The notes below the pieces were generated by a model. It had not been told where the DNA came from. It searched no databases and was given only the letters and a program-made list of their open reading frames with translations. The position numbers were made by a program, and so were the translations under genes. 64,000 bases of DNA from Brachycybe producta (taxonomy: Eukaryota > Arthropoda > Diplopoda > Playtdesmida > Andrognathidae): the NCBI GenBank assembly GCA_036925085.1, contig JAUPFP010000085.1, positions 402,501 to 466,500 of the forward strand, written 5' to 3'. Shown here piece by piece: positions 13,201 to 24,358 of the stretch (the first letter of the stretch is position 1; every line of letters begins with the position of its first letter).

Positions 13201-13751
13201 ACACCTTCTTGTAGCAGTAGCACTGTAGGGAGTCTAGGGACACCAAACAAAAGTGACTACAGTCGTTTTCAAACGAAATTGCAAATGTTTTCAAACGCCT
13301 TCTATACAAAAAAAAAGATGTCGTCAAGCGATCTTACCAATTTAGACAATTTCAAAGTGATCCCTAGGATCTTCTACATTTGGAGAAGATGTGGCTTGTA
13401 TTATAAGCCACATAAAATCGTGCAATAACAAACAAAATTGCAACTTTCGAAATGTCGAATGAAAAGAACATTAGGAATATTTTGTCTCGTCGTCGGTGAG
13501 ATGCAATTTTCAACGAAAATCCAATTTCAAACCATTCTGAGAAACAAGCAAATTATTCGATTTTTTTTTTGTTGTAGAATAATATGATTGTGAAAAAATA
13601 TAATGTTCGTTGGAGAAGTTTCCATATGAACAATACTGTTTGCAAATAGCCCATTCTAGTAACTAATATAAGAACATTCTACACGTAAAGAATTTATCTG
13701 AAATCCCCATCTTTCGAAAAGCGACGACGAAAACCATTTTGTTTCGTTAGG

Positions 13752-13908
13752 CCTTGTTTCCATTGAGGGTGAAAATTTGAACTTTTTAAAAATTTCAACT
13801 GGTGCCCGCCCCATTCATTATCATATAGGCAAAGGTTACGTTTGTTCTATTTTTCACCAGTTTACATTTTCAAAAAGTTCAAATTTTCGTCTCAGTGGAA
13901 ACAAGGTC
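13752..13908. mobile_element. Fold-back MITE-like element
   Basis: The terminal arms CCTTGTTTCCATTGAGGG and the inverted CTCAGTGGAAACAAGG, followed by inner arms GAAAATTTGAACTTTTT / AAAAAGTTCAAATTTTC, enclose a loop of about 70 bases. Confidence 0.75.
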
Positions 13909-14038
13909 TTAAGATATCTTTAAATGGAATAGAAGAAACTTCACTTTGGCCCATTATCATTAAGACAAAAGGACCTCTCAAGAGCGACCCCCCTTTCACA
14001 CCTCTAGAAGTTGCAACCACAAACGAGGTGACAATATA

Positions 14039-15601
14039 CAGTGCGTTTCATATATATAGACGCACCCCAAAAATTGGTTATAACTCGAGTTATAGTCAAT
14101 GGATTCACCTGAAATTTTCAGCATAAAGAGATCATCTTATATTCTAAACTTTCTGCTAGGCAGAAATTTTTTTCTTTAAAAGGTAAAAATTAAAAAAATT
14201 AAAAACTGGAAAATGACCGTTTCATAATTATAGACGCACTAATGAACTTTTCACTTTTATTAATTATTGTGACAAAATAACATGCTGAATCATTAAAAAT
14301 AGTAAGGTATACAACTGTTATGATGTTTCAAAACTTAAAACATTCTTTTTTACAGAATTAAACAATATTTATAAGCAAATTTGCAGAAATTCTACCCCGA
14401 AACAGCTAAAATGGGACTTTTCAACTCTGCTATTGTAGTATAATCATAGCAATCTGTAAATCATTATTGTATGATGTTGTCCCGAAAGTTCTCTGTAAGA
14501 TTTAAGTCCGGGGACACCCTGGCCATTCGAGAGTGGTGATATTCTGGTTTCGTAACCATTGATTCCTTAGATTACTGGAGCGAACTGGTGCATTTTCTTG
14601 CTCGAATGCTAAGCTAACGCTAGGAAATCGACTTTGTCAGGTCAGTAAACACTATCATAATATTGTCTGATAATAAACATTATTTTTTGGTTGGTTCAAA
14701 TGCGCTAAATACTTCGCATATTGTTAGGCCACCACCACCGACATATCTGAGTGAGTGAAAAAATTCAATCTCGATGATTCTGACGGTTTTTCTTTCTTTC
14801 TTCATATTGGAAGGATGTTACGAGAAAAGCACAGTATTTTCCTAAACAAAATTTCGGCAGTGGGGGAGCCTAATATTATGGGGAACATTTAGTGCCTTTC
14901 AAACGAGCAGCTTAGTTTTTGAAACGCGAGCTTAGCATTTATTTCAACCCAAATAAATATCAGTGATTATCAGACAATGTTACGAGGGTATGTACTGCCA
15001 TATTACATCGCTTCTATAGCATTTGCTTAGTATTCCAGCAAGAAAATGGCCCAGTTTCCTCCAATAACCTAACGAAGGAATGGTTACGGAACCAAAATAT
15101 CACCACTCTCGAATGGCCGGCGTGTCTCCCGGACTTAAATCCTGATGAAAACGTTTGGGACATCATTGTACATGATGATTAAGCAGATTGCCATCATGAT
15201 AATACAATATCAAAGCTGAAAATTGCCATTTTAGCTCCTTTTCAGTAGAATTTCGGTAAATTTGCTTATAAATATTGTTTAATTCTGTAAAAAAGAATGT
15301 TTTAAGTTTTGAAACATCATAACAGTCGTATACCTTACTATTTTTAATGATTCAGCATGTTATTTTGTCACAATAATTAATAAAAGTGAAAAGTTCATTA
15401 GTGCGTCTATAATTATGAAACGGTCATTTTCCAGTTTTTAATTTTTTTAATTTTTACCTTTTAAAGAAAAAAATTTCTGCCTAGCAGAAAGTTTAGAATA
15501 TAAGATGATCTCTTTATGCTGAAAATTTCAGGTGAATCCATTGACTATAACTCGAGTTATAACCAATTTTTGGGGTGCGTCTATATATATGAAACGCACT
15601 G
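14039..15601. mobile_element. Tc1-like fold-back element with two inverted transposase 3' ends
   Basis: The ends are CAGTGCGTTTCATATATATA and its exact reverse complement, each next to TA, the Tc1/mariner target. The outer arms of about 365 bases are nearly identical. Inside, both arms carry a Tc1 transposase C-terminus: on the plus strand (about 15,035-15,183) LPDLNPDENVWDII ending in a stop, and on the minus strand (about 14,505-14,630) QQENAPVHSSN and LEWPG. These inner parts are clearly more diverged than the outer arms. The usual Tc1 FQQDN aspartate is Glu in both copies. The element cannot encode a complete transposase. Confidence 0.88.
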
Positions 15602-15766
15602 TATAATCAAATGTGGCGTGGTTTCAAAGGACCTCTCGAAGTCTATTTCACGTTTTCTCAACCACTGTTAGGACATTCCATTAATTTTCGATATATTTCA
15701 GTACTTTTTTCAATGATTTTTCAAGACATTTCCGAATTGTTTTAAAGGAATTTCATATTTTTTTAA

Positions 15767-16552
15767 TGTGACACCCTGTAGCCACAGAATGGTTAAACAC
15801 CCTGCAGAAATTCATTTCTGTCAGTATGGCACCCCTTGGTGCACAGATGTTCAGACTTGGGTGGCCCGAATTCTAAGTGAATTCGTGGAACCCAGTCGGA
15901 CCGTGAGAATTGGGAATAGAGTCCCCAAAAATACCTTTCCTTTTAAGGTAATACCCCCAGCCCAGGGTGATGATTGGCCCAGTTGGTCAATCATTGAGCC
16001 CTGAGGTGACAGTTGCCCCTCCCAGGAGACCGGACAAGTGTGCCTGAAGCTTGAGTGTGTCAGTTCGGAAATAGAGTTCAGAGAGTAAGTTTGAACTAGA
16101 CAGTTCAATGTAGAGTAAACTAGAACAGAGTGCATTATGTAACGAATTGTACACAACCTGATTATGTCAATAATATCGAAGTAAGAGAGTATATTTTATT
16201 TTGCTTAACAAAACTATTATGTATAAGAATTAATGAGTTCTAGGACTCCGGAAAATAACGGAGTATCCAGCAGAAGGTACTCAGACACCGCCTGAGTCCC
16301 TCTGCCTGGAAACCTCCAGCAACTCAACGGAAAAGGACTAAAGTGCCATCGGCATCATCACGTACTATACAGAAAGATCCCTGAGAAAACGGTCTTTTTG
16401 TGGGCCGTCGCCGGGCCGGACCAGTAAATGTCCCGTCCGGTAAAATCAACCCCAAGAGCAGAGGCTGGCCCGCCGACAACAGAGTCGGCACCGGCACCAT
16501 CGACTCAGCAAAGAAGTCGAAACAGTGGCGCCAAAGGGCCAGCCACGTCACA
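15767..16552. mobile_element. Solo LTR (786 bases) with TTAA target duplication
   Basis: The element starts TGTGACACCCTG and ends CACGTCACA, giving the TG...CA ends and a perfect 6-base inverted terminus (TGTGAC/GTCACA). TTAA stands immediately on both sides (15,763-15,766 and 16,553-16,556). GC content and texture differ sharply from the AT-rich satellite it interrupts. A TATA-like GTATATTTTATT is at about 16,188. No gag-pol is present, so it is read as a solo LTR, probably of Ty3/gypsy type. TGGCGCC near 16,526 resembles a tRNA-Lys primer-binding site but lies inside the end, which is odd. Confidence 0.7.
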
Positions 16553-16816
16553 TTAAGGCATTTTCAGGAATTTTCACTGTATTTAAAATGTTTATAATAA
16601 ACTCTAAAAAGTTTCGTGTTATTTCAATTTTAAAGACATACCAGACCCAGGGCATTTAAAAATTCTTTTTTTTTAGGAATTTCAAGACTTCTGGAATATT
16701 TTTTAACAGAATTTCAAAACATTTTTCGTTATTTAAGAACTGTTATGGCCATCAAAAAACCTTTTTCAAAAAACCTCAGAATTTTTTTCAAGAAATTTCA
16801 AAACCTTTGAGGTAAT

Positions 16817-17168
16817 TTAAGATGATTTTAGAAACAGCTGATTTTCAAACTCTTCCTTGTTCTTGCCTTTTAGAAGAGCAAAATTAAGAGAAACTAGAAA
16901 GTTTTTTTTTATAAACTAGAAGGATTGCTCCATCACTTAAGTGTAATATTCACTTTGACATCTTTCAAAATAAACTTTTTATTCAGACAAAAATTTAAAA
17001 AATTCGTCTGCTTCAACTTGGATCATTTACAAACTCACCCAAAAGCATATTTTTTTAAGTTTTGTTAAGTGATTGAGCTACTATTCTAGTTTCTAAAACA
17101 CGTTAAAGTTTCCATTCATTTTGCACCTGAAAAACAGAATAAAAGTTCGAGAGGCGACTAAACCACTT
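16817..17168. mobile_element. Dispersed palindromic element (CTTCTAGTTTCTAAA family)
   Basis: The left arm has AACAGCTGATTTTCAAACTC, AGCAAAATTAAGAGAAACTA and TTTCAAAATAAACTTTTTAT. The right arm is the inverse, with TAGTTTCTAAAACACG, ATTTTGCACCTGAAAAACAG and GTTCGAGAGGCG. It is a near full-length member of the family described under findings. Confidence 0.8.
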
Positions 17169-17515
17169 TGAGAGACTTTTCAGAATTTTATCGAACAATT
17201 TCAAAACTGTTAGTTATGAAAAGTTTTCAAATATCCCATCTTAAAGAATTTCAGTGTTTCATCAGAAAAATTGAAATTCTTTTGAACGAAATTTAAGTAC
17301 TTTCATAATTTGTATAAAAAAATGAATCCTGAAGTATTTCTATTTCAGGAAATTTTACAGTTTTTCATAAAATTTGAAAACTTTTTAAGTCCATCACATC
17401 AGTTCTTTCCAGAATCATTGCAAGAATTTGCAGAACATTTCAGAAGATTACAAAATGTTTTCCAACATTAAAAAACTTTTCAGGGCATTTCCCAGCCTTT
17501 CAGGATTATGACCAT

Positions 17516-18329
17516 CACAGTTGGTACAATTTTACTTAAAAATTTTTACTACCGTAAATGCAACATAAAAGTCAACTTGCAACAATAATGTCAGACTAAC
17601 AATCATAAAAAAAAGGTCTGACAAAATATACCTTAATCCAAATTAACTTTTCCCATAACCTCACACCCAACCACCCACCCCTCCTCGACCTCTTTTTTCC
17701 TCAAGATGCCTAAATGAGTACTAATTAGAAAAGTCAAAAGGGCCTTTCTTTCTTAATCCAAAACTAACGACTTGGAAAGATTTTTTTCTTTCAAGAAACT
17801 CAAGCAGACCAACAACAACAACAAGAACAACAACAACAATAATAATAAAAGATGGTTATAATAACTTAATAAAAGTGTGTGTGTGGGAAGAAGAAAGAGA
17901 TAGGCGGTTGGATGAAGAAGGCATTAGAGTTTCATATCTTATTACTAAAACCTTCACTCTTCTTCCCTTAATTTAACCGTGTTTTATTGTATTTACGTGG
18001 GTGAAACTTTATTATTATTACAGTCATAATTATTTGCACATGAGATTAATTGGATCCACTTATTGCTTTAATTTATTAATATTATTAATATAAATTGTAT
18101 TTAAAAAGAGAAACAGACAGAGAGAGGAAGAGAGAAGGAGGGAAAAAATAGTTGGGGCTCTCATCTAATTAGCTAAGAATATTTTTAAAACGATTTTATA
18201 AATCTGAACTTGATGAAATCCATCGAAATCACTTTGAGACTTGTAACTCCATCTATTGGTTGTAAGTGAAACTGCAATGCGCGCGCATATTACAAAAATA
18301 AATAAAGGAAGTCAAAAATAGGAACCTCT
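17516..18329. other. Gene-free AT-rich stretch
   Basis: Nothing beyond an AAC/AAT-type simple repeat at about 17,811-17,850 and scattered short microsatellites. Confidence 0.5.
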
Positions 18330-18900
18330 CCCAAAGCCCAAGAGCCATTTGGTCTTTTGCAAAAAAGCCTGGGCTGAGTAAAACCAATGGTTTTATGGGC
18401 CTCATTGACCTGGAGCGACACCTGGGTCTGATGAGTGTTGTGAACCAGATCGGCTATTGAAAAAGCCCAGTGGAAGGCTTTATGGACCTCTTATATACCT
18501 GGTGCCGTTCATGTGCCTGTTTCACTTTGCATGCCAGGTCCACAATTGAAAACACCCAGCCCAAGGCTTTGTTGGCTTTATGCGCTTTATAGGCCTAATG
18601 AGAGTCATGGGTCTGGTGGGTGTTTGTGGAACTCATGGGCATGGTCGGCTATCAGCCCAATACTTAGTTAGCTTCATGGGTCTGGTGGGCTTTGTTGGCA
18701 AATGAAAGCCCAGCACAAGGATTTTTATGCATCATGGGCTTAGTGTGATTCAGGGATCTGATGTGCTTTCTGCACTTAATGTGCTTCGTCGGCTGTGGAT
18801 AAGGCCCAGCTCATTAAATTTGTGGGTCTGACAGGCTTTATGAGACTAGTGGGCATCATGGGCTTTGTAGACCTTATGTACTTGGTGGGCAGGGCTCACT
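18330..18900. repeat. Degenerate GGGCTT/GCCCAG minisatellite
   Basis: Words like AAAGCCCAG, GGCTTTATGGACCT and GGGTCTGGTGGGC recur roughly every 50-100 bases, with decay. The tract is richer in GC than its neighbours and has no open frame. Confidence 0.65.
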
Positions 18901-19428
18901 TTGTAAGTATGAATTTGTAAGTGCTGAATGATGGTTTCCAGTCAAATGTATAAAAGAGACGAGAGATGACAATCTATGTTGCAGTTTTTGAAAGATAAGA
19001 GTACTGTTTTAAGTTTCACATACAAGATAACCATTATGAGTAAACCAACATGGCGTCTATAACTTATTCATATGTTAAACACGCCATATTATGACACAAC
19101 TTTTAAAAATTGACTTGAAAAAAAAACTTTATGCGACCTTTTTTAAGAACCATAATGTAAAACGATTAACCATTGTTGTTGCAGTGGTTGTGATGTCACA
19201 ACTGATGATGCAAATGGTTTATTAACCATTGGGTTCAAAAACGTGCTGAAAAATTACAAGAAAACCAAGCACCTAACCATGAACATCAGTGAAAAGTGTA
19301 TACGCAAAACGCCAGCAATAATACTCTCGAAGTAAATGTTAAAAAGTAAAAAAAACAACACGTTCAAAAATGGTAAAACAGCTCAAATTCACATGGGGAG
19401 AAAAAAGTAAAATAAACAGTCGTCTCAC

Positions 19429-20565
19429 CTGTTTCGGACGTAACGACACAGAATCATCATCTAGCGGGTAACTAACAGTTGTAGCCAAAGAAAATTCACT
19501 TGACGACGAAGATGAAAACAAATTATGAATGTTTAAACTTGAATGAATCGCGCTGGACTCTATGTAAAAATAAAAAATAAACCGTTAGTGAGTTGCTCTT
19601 CACTGATAAAGATAGATTGAACCGACCATTGGTTGCGAGAGCCTCTTCGACTCCTGCAGCGAAAGAATCGAGCGTTAACGGATTGTGAATCCGCTTTCCT
19701 TTCATAAGTAACCTTCGACCACCGATTGGACCTTCGCCAAGCAAACTATCACCACCATCCCCCTCGTCTTTCTGTTTGGTTACGAGATTTAAATCGATTA
19801 TGTCGGTCTCTACATAAAAAAAACGAAATCATTAGTGAGCCCCCTTTTCGAGAAAAAGAGATGAATCGAATCTACCTTTGGTTGCGAGAGCTGCTTGGAC
19901 TCCGGCAGTAAAAGAATCAAGAGTCAACGGATTGTGAATCCGCTTTCCTTTCTTGAGTAACCTACGACCACCGATCGGACCTTCGCCGAGCAAACTGTCA
20001 CCGCTATTCTTCTCGTCGGTTACGAGATTTAAATCTATTACGTCGGTCTCTACGTAAAAAAAAATCATTAGTGAGCCCCCTTTTCCAGAGAAAGAGACGA
20101 ATCGAATCTACCTTTGGTTGCGAGAGCTGCTTGGACTCCGGCAGTAAAAGAATCAAGAGTCAACGGATTGTGAATGAGCTTTCCTTTCTTAAGTAACCTT
20201 CGACCACCGATCGGACCTTCGCCGAGTAAACTGTCACCGACATTCTTTTTCACTTCGGTTTCAACATCCAAATCGAAAGATTTCTTTCTTCGTTTTGAAG
20301 GAAGAGTTGGAGTTGAATCGTAATCGTGTCTTCTTTTACTAGTCGAAGGAAGGGAATTCAGTGTCTCATGTGCCTCTAAAACGTTTCGCAACTAAAACAA
20401 CAAAATGAATCGAATTAAGAACGAAATTTCTGAAACGAATCGTAGAGATTTTGTAGTTACAAGTGTTCGAGGTGTTCCTGTGACACTCTCGGTGCTGTTT
20501 GCTGAGCTACGACGGCTACAAACGGTACGAGTCATTTCGTTTGCAGTCTCCAATGTGTCGCCCAT
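19429..20565 (-). CDS. CENP-T-like kinetochore protein (N-terminal part) with three tandem duplicated exons
   Basis: Exons, in order: 20,461-20,565, 20,112-20,391, 19,876-20,049, 19,627-19,809, 19,429-19,559, with introns of only 66-70 bases. Frame and phase agree throughout. Exons 1 and 2 join to give GTPRTLLRNVLEAH, the TPRTLLR motif that in vertebrate CENP-T recruits the Ndc80 complex after CDK phosphorylation of its Thr. Then come a basic patch (SKRRKKS) and three copies of a 40-residue module, LLGEGPIGGRRLL...NPLTLDSFTAGVQAALATK, one per exon. The F..GV..AL part resembles the Mis12-binding stretch of human CENP-T (inference from memory). A Ser-rich exon follows. A possible last exon at 19,222-19,245 adds only seven residues. 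I found no C-terminal histone fold, so the gene is either incomplete here or a shortened relative. Confidence 0.6.
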
Positions 20566-21705
20566 TCTCCTCTATGACTCCTCTCCTCTATTTTTTTCTA
20601 TCGAAAATGAAATAATAGTTTGAAACACTCTGTAAAAGACGTTACATTTCACAGAAGACACACTGCACAGTGTTTCGATGAGTTTGAGAGATATTTTCTA
20701 CATTAGAACCAGTTAGCCTCAATACAAGCTGGGTACAGCACTTTCGTGTTATTGCGCGCAGCTCTGCCGCTTTAGGTTGGAGGCTACTTGGCTTCAAATC
20801 AAAAGAATACCCGATGTTTCTAATTGAATTAACTTTTAAGAAATCCTGTATGCAACCACCTCCCCCACCCAGTGTTCGTTAATGAGTTTCTTAAGTTCGT
20901 ATCCACGAAAAATGTTGTTAAAACTGCCAATATTCACTTATTTATGTAAAATTAATTCTTGTTTTATGCTGTCGGTGACCGATAAACGTTTCTCCTAAGA
21001 TAAATGTTGGAATTTTGTATCTAAACTAAGTTTTTAAGTTGTTTCGTTCGAGTAAATTTTTCAACATTTTTGGTACACCCTGTATTTCCAGTACCGTTTT
21101 CGTGCATTTCATTAGAATTTCCGCATAAGAAACTCGGCAACTTTATTTCAGTCTGCCAACTTGCAAATAACAACAACTCATTGAAAAATAATACTGATTC
21201 ATATGCGAAAATAAAAACTCTGTAAAAATAAACTCACCAAAATTCTTTCGCTGCTATTGAAAGCGCGACAAATTCGCGAACAAGACAAGTTTGGCGCAAA
21301 ATAACGATTGAACCAATCACAAACCGTCTAAAATCTCGTTTTGCAAAAGAATTCATATAACAACGAATGTGATTGGTTACGATATTGACAAAAATAACAT
21401 GATGCAATGCAATTTTACGACTATAACATATGATAAAATAAAATGGCATGAGATAGTCTATCGCAGTAATAATTTGAAGCATAAGACGCATCGTAATTGC
21501 TAATCACATGTCATATCCTCTTTACACTTAGGAAAGGAGGCTATGCACATGTTAACGAAAAGGGTAACCTAATGTGGCGCTTATTCCTCATACAAATTAT
21601 GAATATAACGCCATATTAGTACACTCTTTTTGACTCAATGTTAAGACGTAATTTCTAAATAGTGATCAAATCGACACACCGCATATTTTTTTAACTCAAC
21701 GACAA

Positions 21706-21970
21706 ACTCAAATGTGACGTCATATAAAAAAAATCTGGTACGTGTTGACAAGTGTGACGTCAATAGATTCAGCAGATGAAGTCTTCGTTGAAAGTGCGAA
21801 TTACTTAAAAGATTTCGAACGTTTCACACTAGAGGTCTCAGTCATCGCCTCTAGTAACATCCGGAACGGAAGCTACTGTTACATACCGGAAATGACATTC
21901 GGCTTAGTCTGTTGTAATTGCTATTTTTAGCACGATTTGAAGCAAAAAACAATGAAAAGTACACGGAATA
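21706..21970. repeat. Direct repeat copy 1 (265 bases) with two CRE palindromes
   Basis: About 97 percent identical by eye to 22,629-22,892. It contains TGACGTCA at 21,715-21,722 and 21,755-21,762. A 62-residue ORF lies within, but it shows no family signature and its upstream part shifts between copies. Confidence 0.9.
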
Positions 21971-22628
21971 AAAAATTTTAAAAGAAAAATTTTCAAAAAA
22001 AATTTAAAAAAAAATTTTTCAAAAAAAATTAAAAAAAAATTTAAATTAAAAAGTTTTAAAAAAAATTTAAAAAAAAATTTTCAAAAAAAATTTAAAAAAA
22101 AAATTCAAAAAACATTTTCAAAAAAAAAATTTCAAAGAAAATTTAAAAAAAAAATGTTAAAAAAAATTTCAAAAAAAATTTTAAAGGAAAATTTAAAAAA
22201 AAATTCAAAAAACATTTTCAAAAAAAAAATTTTCAAAAAACATTTTCAAAAAAAAAATTTTCAAAAAACATTTTCAAAAAAAATTTAAAAAAAAAATTAA
22301 AAAAAAATTTCCAAAAAAAAATTTCAAAAAAAATTTTAAAGGAAAATTTAAAAAAAATTCAAAAAACATTTTCAAAAAAAAAATTTTCAAAAAAAATTTT
22401 CAAAAAAAATTTCTAAAAAACAATTTTCAAAAAAAAGTTTCAAAAAAAAGTTTCAAAAAAAATTTTCAAAAAAAATTTTCAAAAAAAATTTTCAAAAAAA
22501 ATTTCCAAAAAAAACTTTCAAAAAAAATTTTCAAAAAAAATTTTAAAAAAAATTTTAAAAAAAATTTTAACAAAAATTTAAAAAAAAATTTTCAAAAAAA
22601 TTTTTTAAAAAAAAACTTAAAAAAAAAT
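21971..22628. repeat. A/T satellite of about 11-base units (A7-8 T3-4 C)
   Basis: About 650 bases of nearly pure runs such as CAAAAAAAATTTT repeated dozens of times, lying exactly between two direct repeats. This phased A-tract structure should be strongly bent and prone to slippage. Confidence 0.95.
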
Positions 22629-22892
22629 ACTCAAATGTGACGTCATATAAAAAAATCTTTTACGTGTTGACAAGTGTAACGTCAATAGATTCAGCAGATG
22701 AATTCTTCGTTGAAAGTGCGAATTACTTAAAAGATTTCGAACGTTTCACACTAGAGGTCTCAGTCATCGCCTCTAGTAACATCCGGAACGGAAGCTACTC
22801 CTACATACCGGAAATGACATTTGGCTTAGTCTGTTGTAATTGCTATTTTTAGCACGATTTGAAGCAAAAAACAATGAAAAGTACACGGAATA
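22629..22892. repeat. Direct repeat copy 2 (264 bases)
   Basis: Second copy of the 21,706-21,970 module. Its first CRE (TGACGTCA, 22,638-22,645) is intact, while the second is altered to TAACGTCA. It abuts unique sequence leading into the NTF2 promoter. Confidence 0.9.
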
Positions 22893-23016
22893 GCTTCTAA
22901 ATTCCAACAACCAACTACTTACAAGCAAATAAAGATGAAAAACATTCACTGAAATACTTTTCTGTTCCGTTTTTTAAGCTGTTTTGTCAACTGTTTCAGT
23001 TAATTGTAAAAGATTT

Positions 23017-23026
23017 GCGCATGCGC
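23017..23026. promoter_or_regulatory. NRF-1 site in NTF2 promoter
   Basis: GCGCATGCGC is the exact palindromic NRF-1 (insect Ewg) recognition core, 123 bases upstream of the NTF2 start codon in otherwise AT-rich DNA. Position and perfect match suggest a housekeeping promoter element. Confidence 0.7.
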
Positions 23027-23035
23027 GTTGACCTT

Positions 23036-23047
23036 GCCGCCATATTT
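23036..23047. promoter_or_regulatory. YY1/Pho-like site
   Basis: GCCGCCATATTT matches the YY1/Pleiohomeotic core (GCCATNTT) just downstream of the NRF-1 palindrome. In housekeeping genes such sites often mark the start of transcription. Confidence 0.5.
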
Positions 23048-23148
23048 TCACTAACTTCAAATCGGACGCGTTTGCGGGATCGTCGTTTTTCTTTTCGAAG
23101 CGAAAGAGAGGCCTTTTTTGGCGATTTGTTAGCCTAATATCATCTATT

Positions 23149-24228
23149 ATGGCGATGGCACTTAATCCACAATACGAAACGATAGGAAAGAGTTTCGTTC
23201 AGCAATATTACTCCATGTTTGACGACGCTTTGCAAAGACCAACTTTGGTTAACTTGTACAGTGTAAAAGAAACAACTCTCATTTAATCTTTCATTTCCCT
23301 ATTATTCTATCCAAACTCATGGGTGTGTTCTTATATTTCTCTATCTTTTATAGGCTGACCAATCTATGATGACGTTTGAAGGAGAACAATTTCAAGGAAG
23401 TTTAAAAATAATGGAAAAATTTAATGTATAAAACTTACTTGTTTAATTTTTTTTAAAAAAAGGCGTTTTTTTTTCCGACGTCACTCAAATCCGTTTCTTA
23501 TTTTCGTTCAGAATCTAACGTTTCAGAAGATTCAGCATTTGATAACGGCCGTCGATGCACAACCAATGTTTGACGGTGGAATTATGATCGTTGTCCTCGG
23601 ACAACTAAAGGTTAAGAGATATATCTAATTCATTTCTAGATTCTAGAGTCTTATATAATAATAGGGGACTAGAGCTTTAAATAAAGAACATTCTGCGGAT
23701 GAAAGTTGTTTTTAGAAGAAATTTTAAGTCTATTCTAAAAGATATCATCATAAAAATACTTTTCTTTTTTATAAAACACTTTTGCTTTTTTTCTTAATGT
23801 TTCTCTCCTAACAAACTGTTTCTAGAAAACAATAAATTATCTCAAAACCGCGGTGGGAAATTCATCTATGGAGCCACCTTAAAGAAACTCCAACTAGCCC
23901 TTGGTTATTCTTTCGTGTTATGCAACTGCATAGTAGAGAAAAGCTAAAAGATCTCAGATGCAGGAGATTTTGTAGCTTTTTGCCTTCGGCACAACCTATG
24001 CAACACTTTCACAGCGTTAAACTAGAGGCTATACGTGGCTGCTAATAAAAAGAATATGCCAGCCTTTTAAAAGCTGAATATTGACCCTTTTTTTAACATC
24101 TTTTATTGTTACAGACAGACGATGATCCTCCGCACGGATTCAATCAGTCGTTCGTTTTAAAGCCGCTCGGCGATTCGTTCTTTATTCAACATGAAATCTT
24201 TAGGCTAGCACTTCATCACGCCGCTTGA
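23149..24228 (+). CDS. NUTF2: Nuclear transport factor 2
   Basis: Four exons: 23,149-23,262, 23,354-23,425, 23,512-23,610, 24,115-24,228. All introns are phase 0 and GT-AG, giving 132 residues against 127 in human. NTF2 is a homodimer that carries RanGDP into the nucleus by binding FG-repeat nucleoporins. Visible family motifs are IGKSFVQQYYSMFD at the N-terminus, FEGEQFQG, FQKIQHLITAVDAQP, VVLGQLK, DDDPPHGFNQSFVL (the acidic Ran-binding loop) and the end EIFRLALHH. The Trp before the conserved Glu in human (TWEGQQFQG) is Phe here, a conservative change in the FG-binding area. A second in-frame ATG two codons in could also serve as start. The promoter carries NRF-1 and YY1-like sites, and a poly(A) signal follows. 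Confidence 0.96.
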
Positions 24229-24352
24229 CTTTTCCTCTTCCTTCGCCTCCTTTCTAATTGAAAAACAAAAACCAAACTCGTTTAACAAATTATATTTCTT
24301 AAGAAAAACAAAGAAAACCTTGAAAACTGAAAATGTGTTATGGGGAGGGTTA

Positions 24353-24358
24353 AATAAA
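24353..24358 (+). terminator. Poly(A) signal of NTF2
   Basis: AATAAA 125 bases after the NTF2 stop codon, followed within 40 bases by a GT/T-rich tract suitable as a downstream element. Confidence 0.75.

Larger units (their letters stand above)
15620..17515. repeat. Degenerate TTTCAGAATTTT-type satellite, interrupted
   Basis: Loose repetition of words such as TTTCAGGAATTTTCA and GAATTTCAAAACATTTT occurs at about 15,640-15,766, 16,557-16,816 and 17,169-17,515. A solo LTR and a palindromic element interrupt it. Unit boundaries are blurred, so this is an old satellite-like tract. Confidence 0.5.
20566..23016. other. Divergent intergenic region between CENP-T-like and NTF2
   Basis: Head-to-head gap of about 2.5 kb. 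It contains the duplicated 265-base module and the A/T satellite listed separately. The 85-residue minus-strand ORF at 21,234-21,491 has no recognisable domain and is not called. Confidence 0.55.

Noticed and set aside
15768-16597. ORFs inside the solo LTR as gag or envelope remnants
   Set aside because: No retroviral protein motif is visible and the interval is bounded by LTR-type ends.
16600-19428. Search for a CENP-T histone-fold exon downstream of the duplicated exons
   Set aside because: No minus-strand segment with a plausible acceptor and a helix-rich frame was found. Only a seven-residue terminal exon at 19,222-19,245 fits, so the C-terminus is left open.
21742-21930. 62-residue ORF present in both direct repeats (also 22,637-22,852), as a possible small gene
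   Set aside because: The start moves between copies, no domain is seen, and conservation is explained by recent duplication of the DNA.
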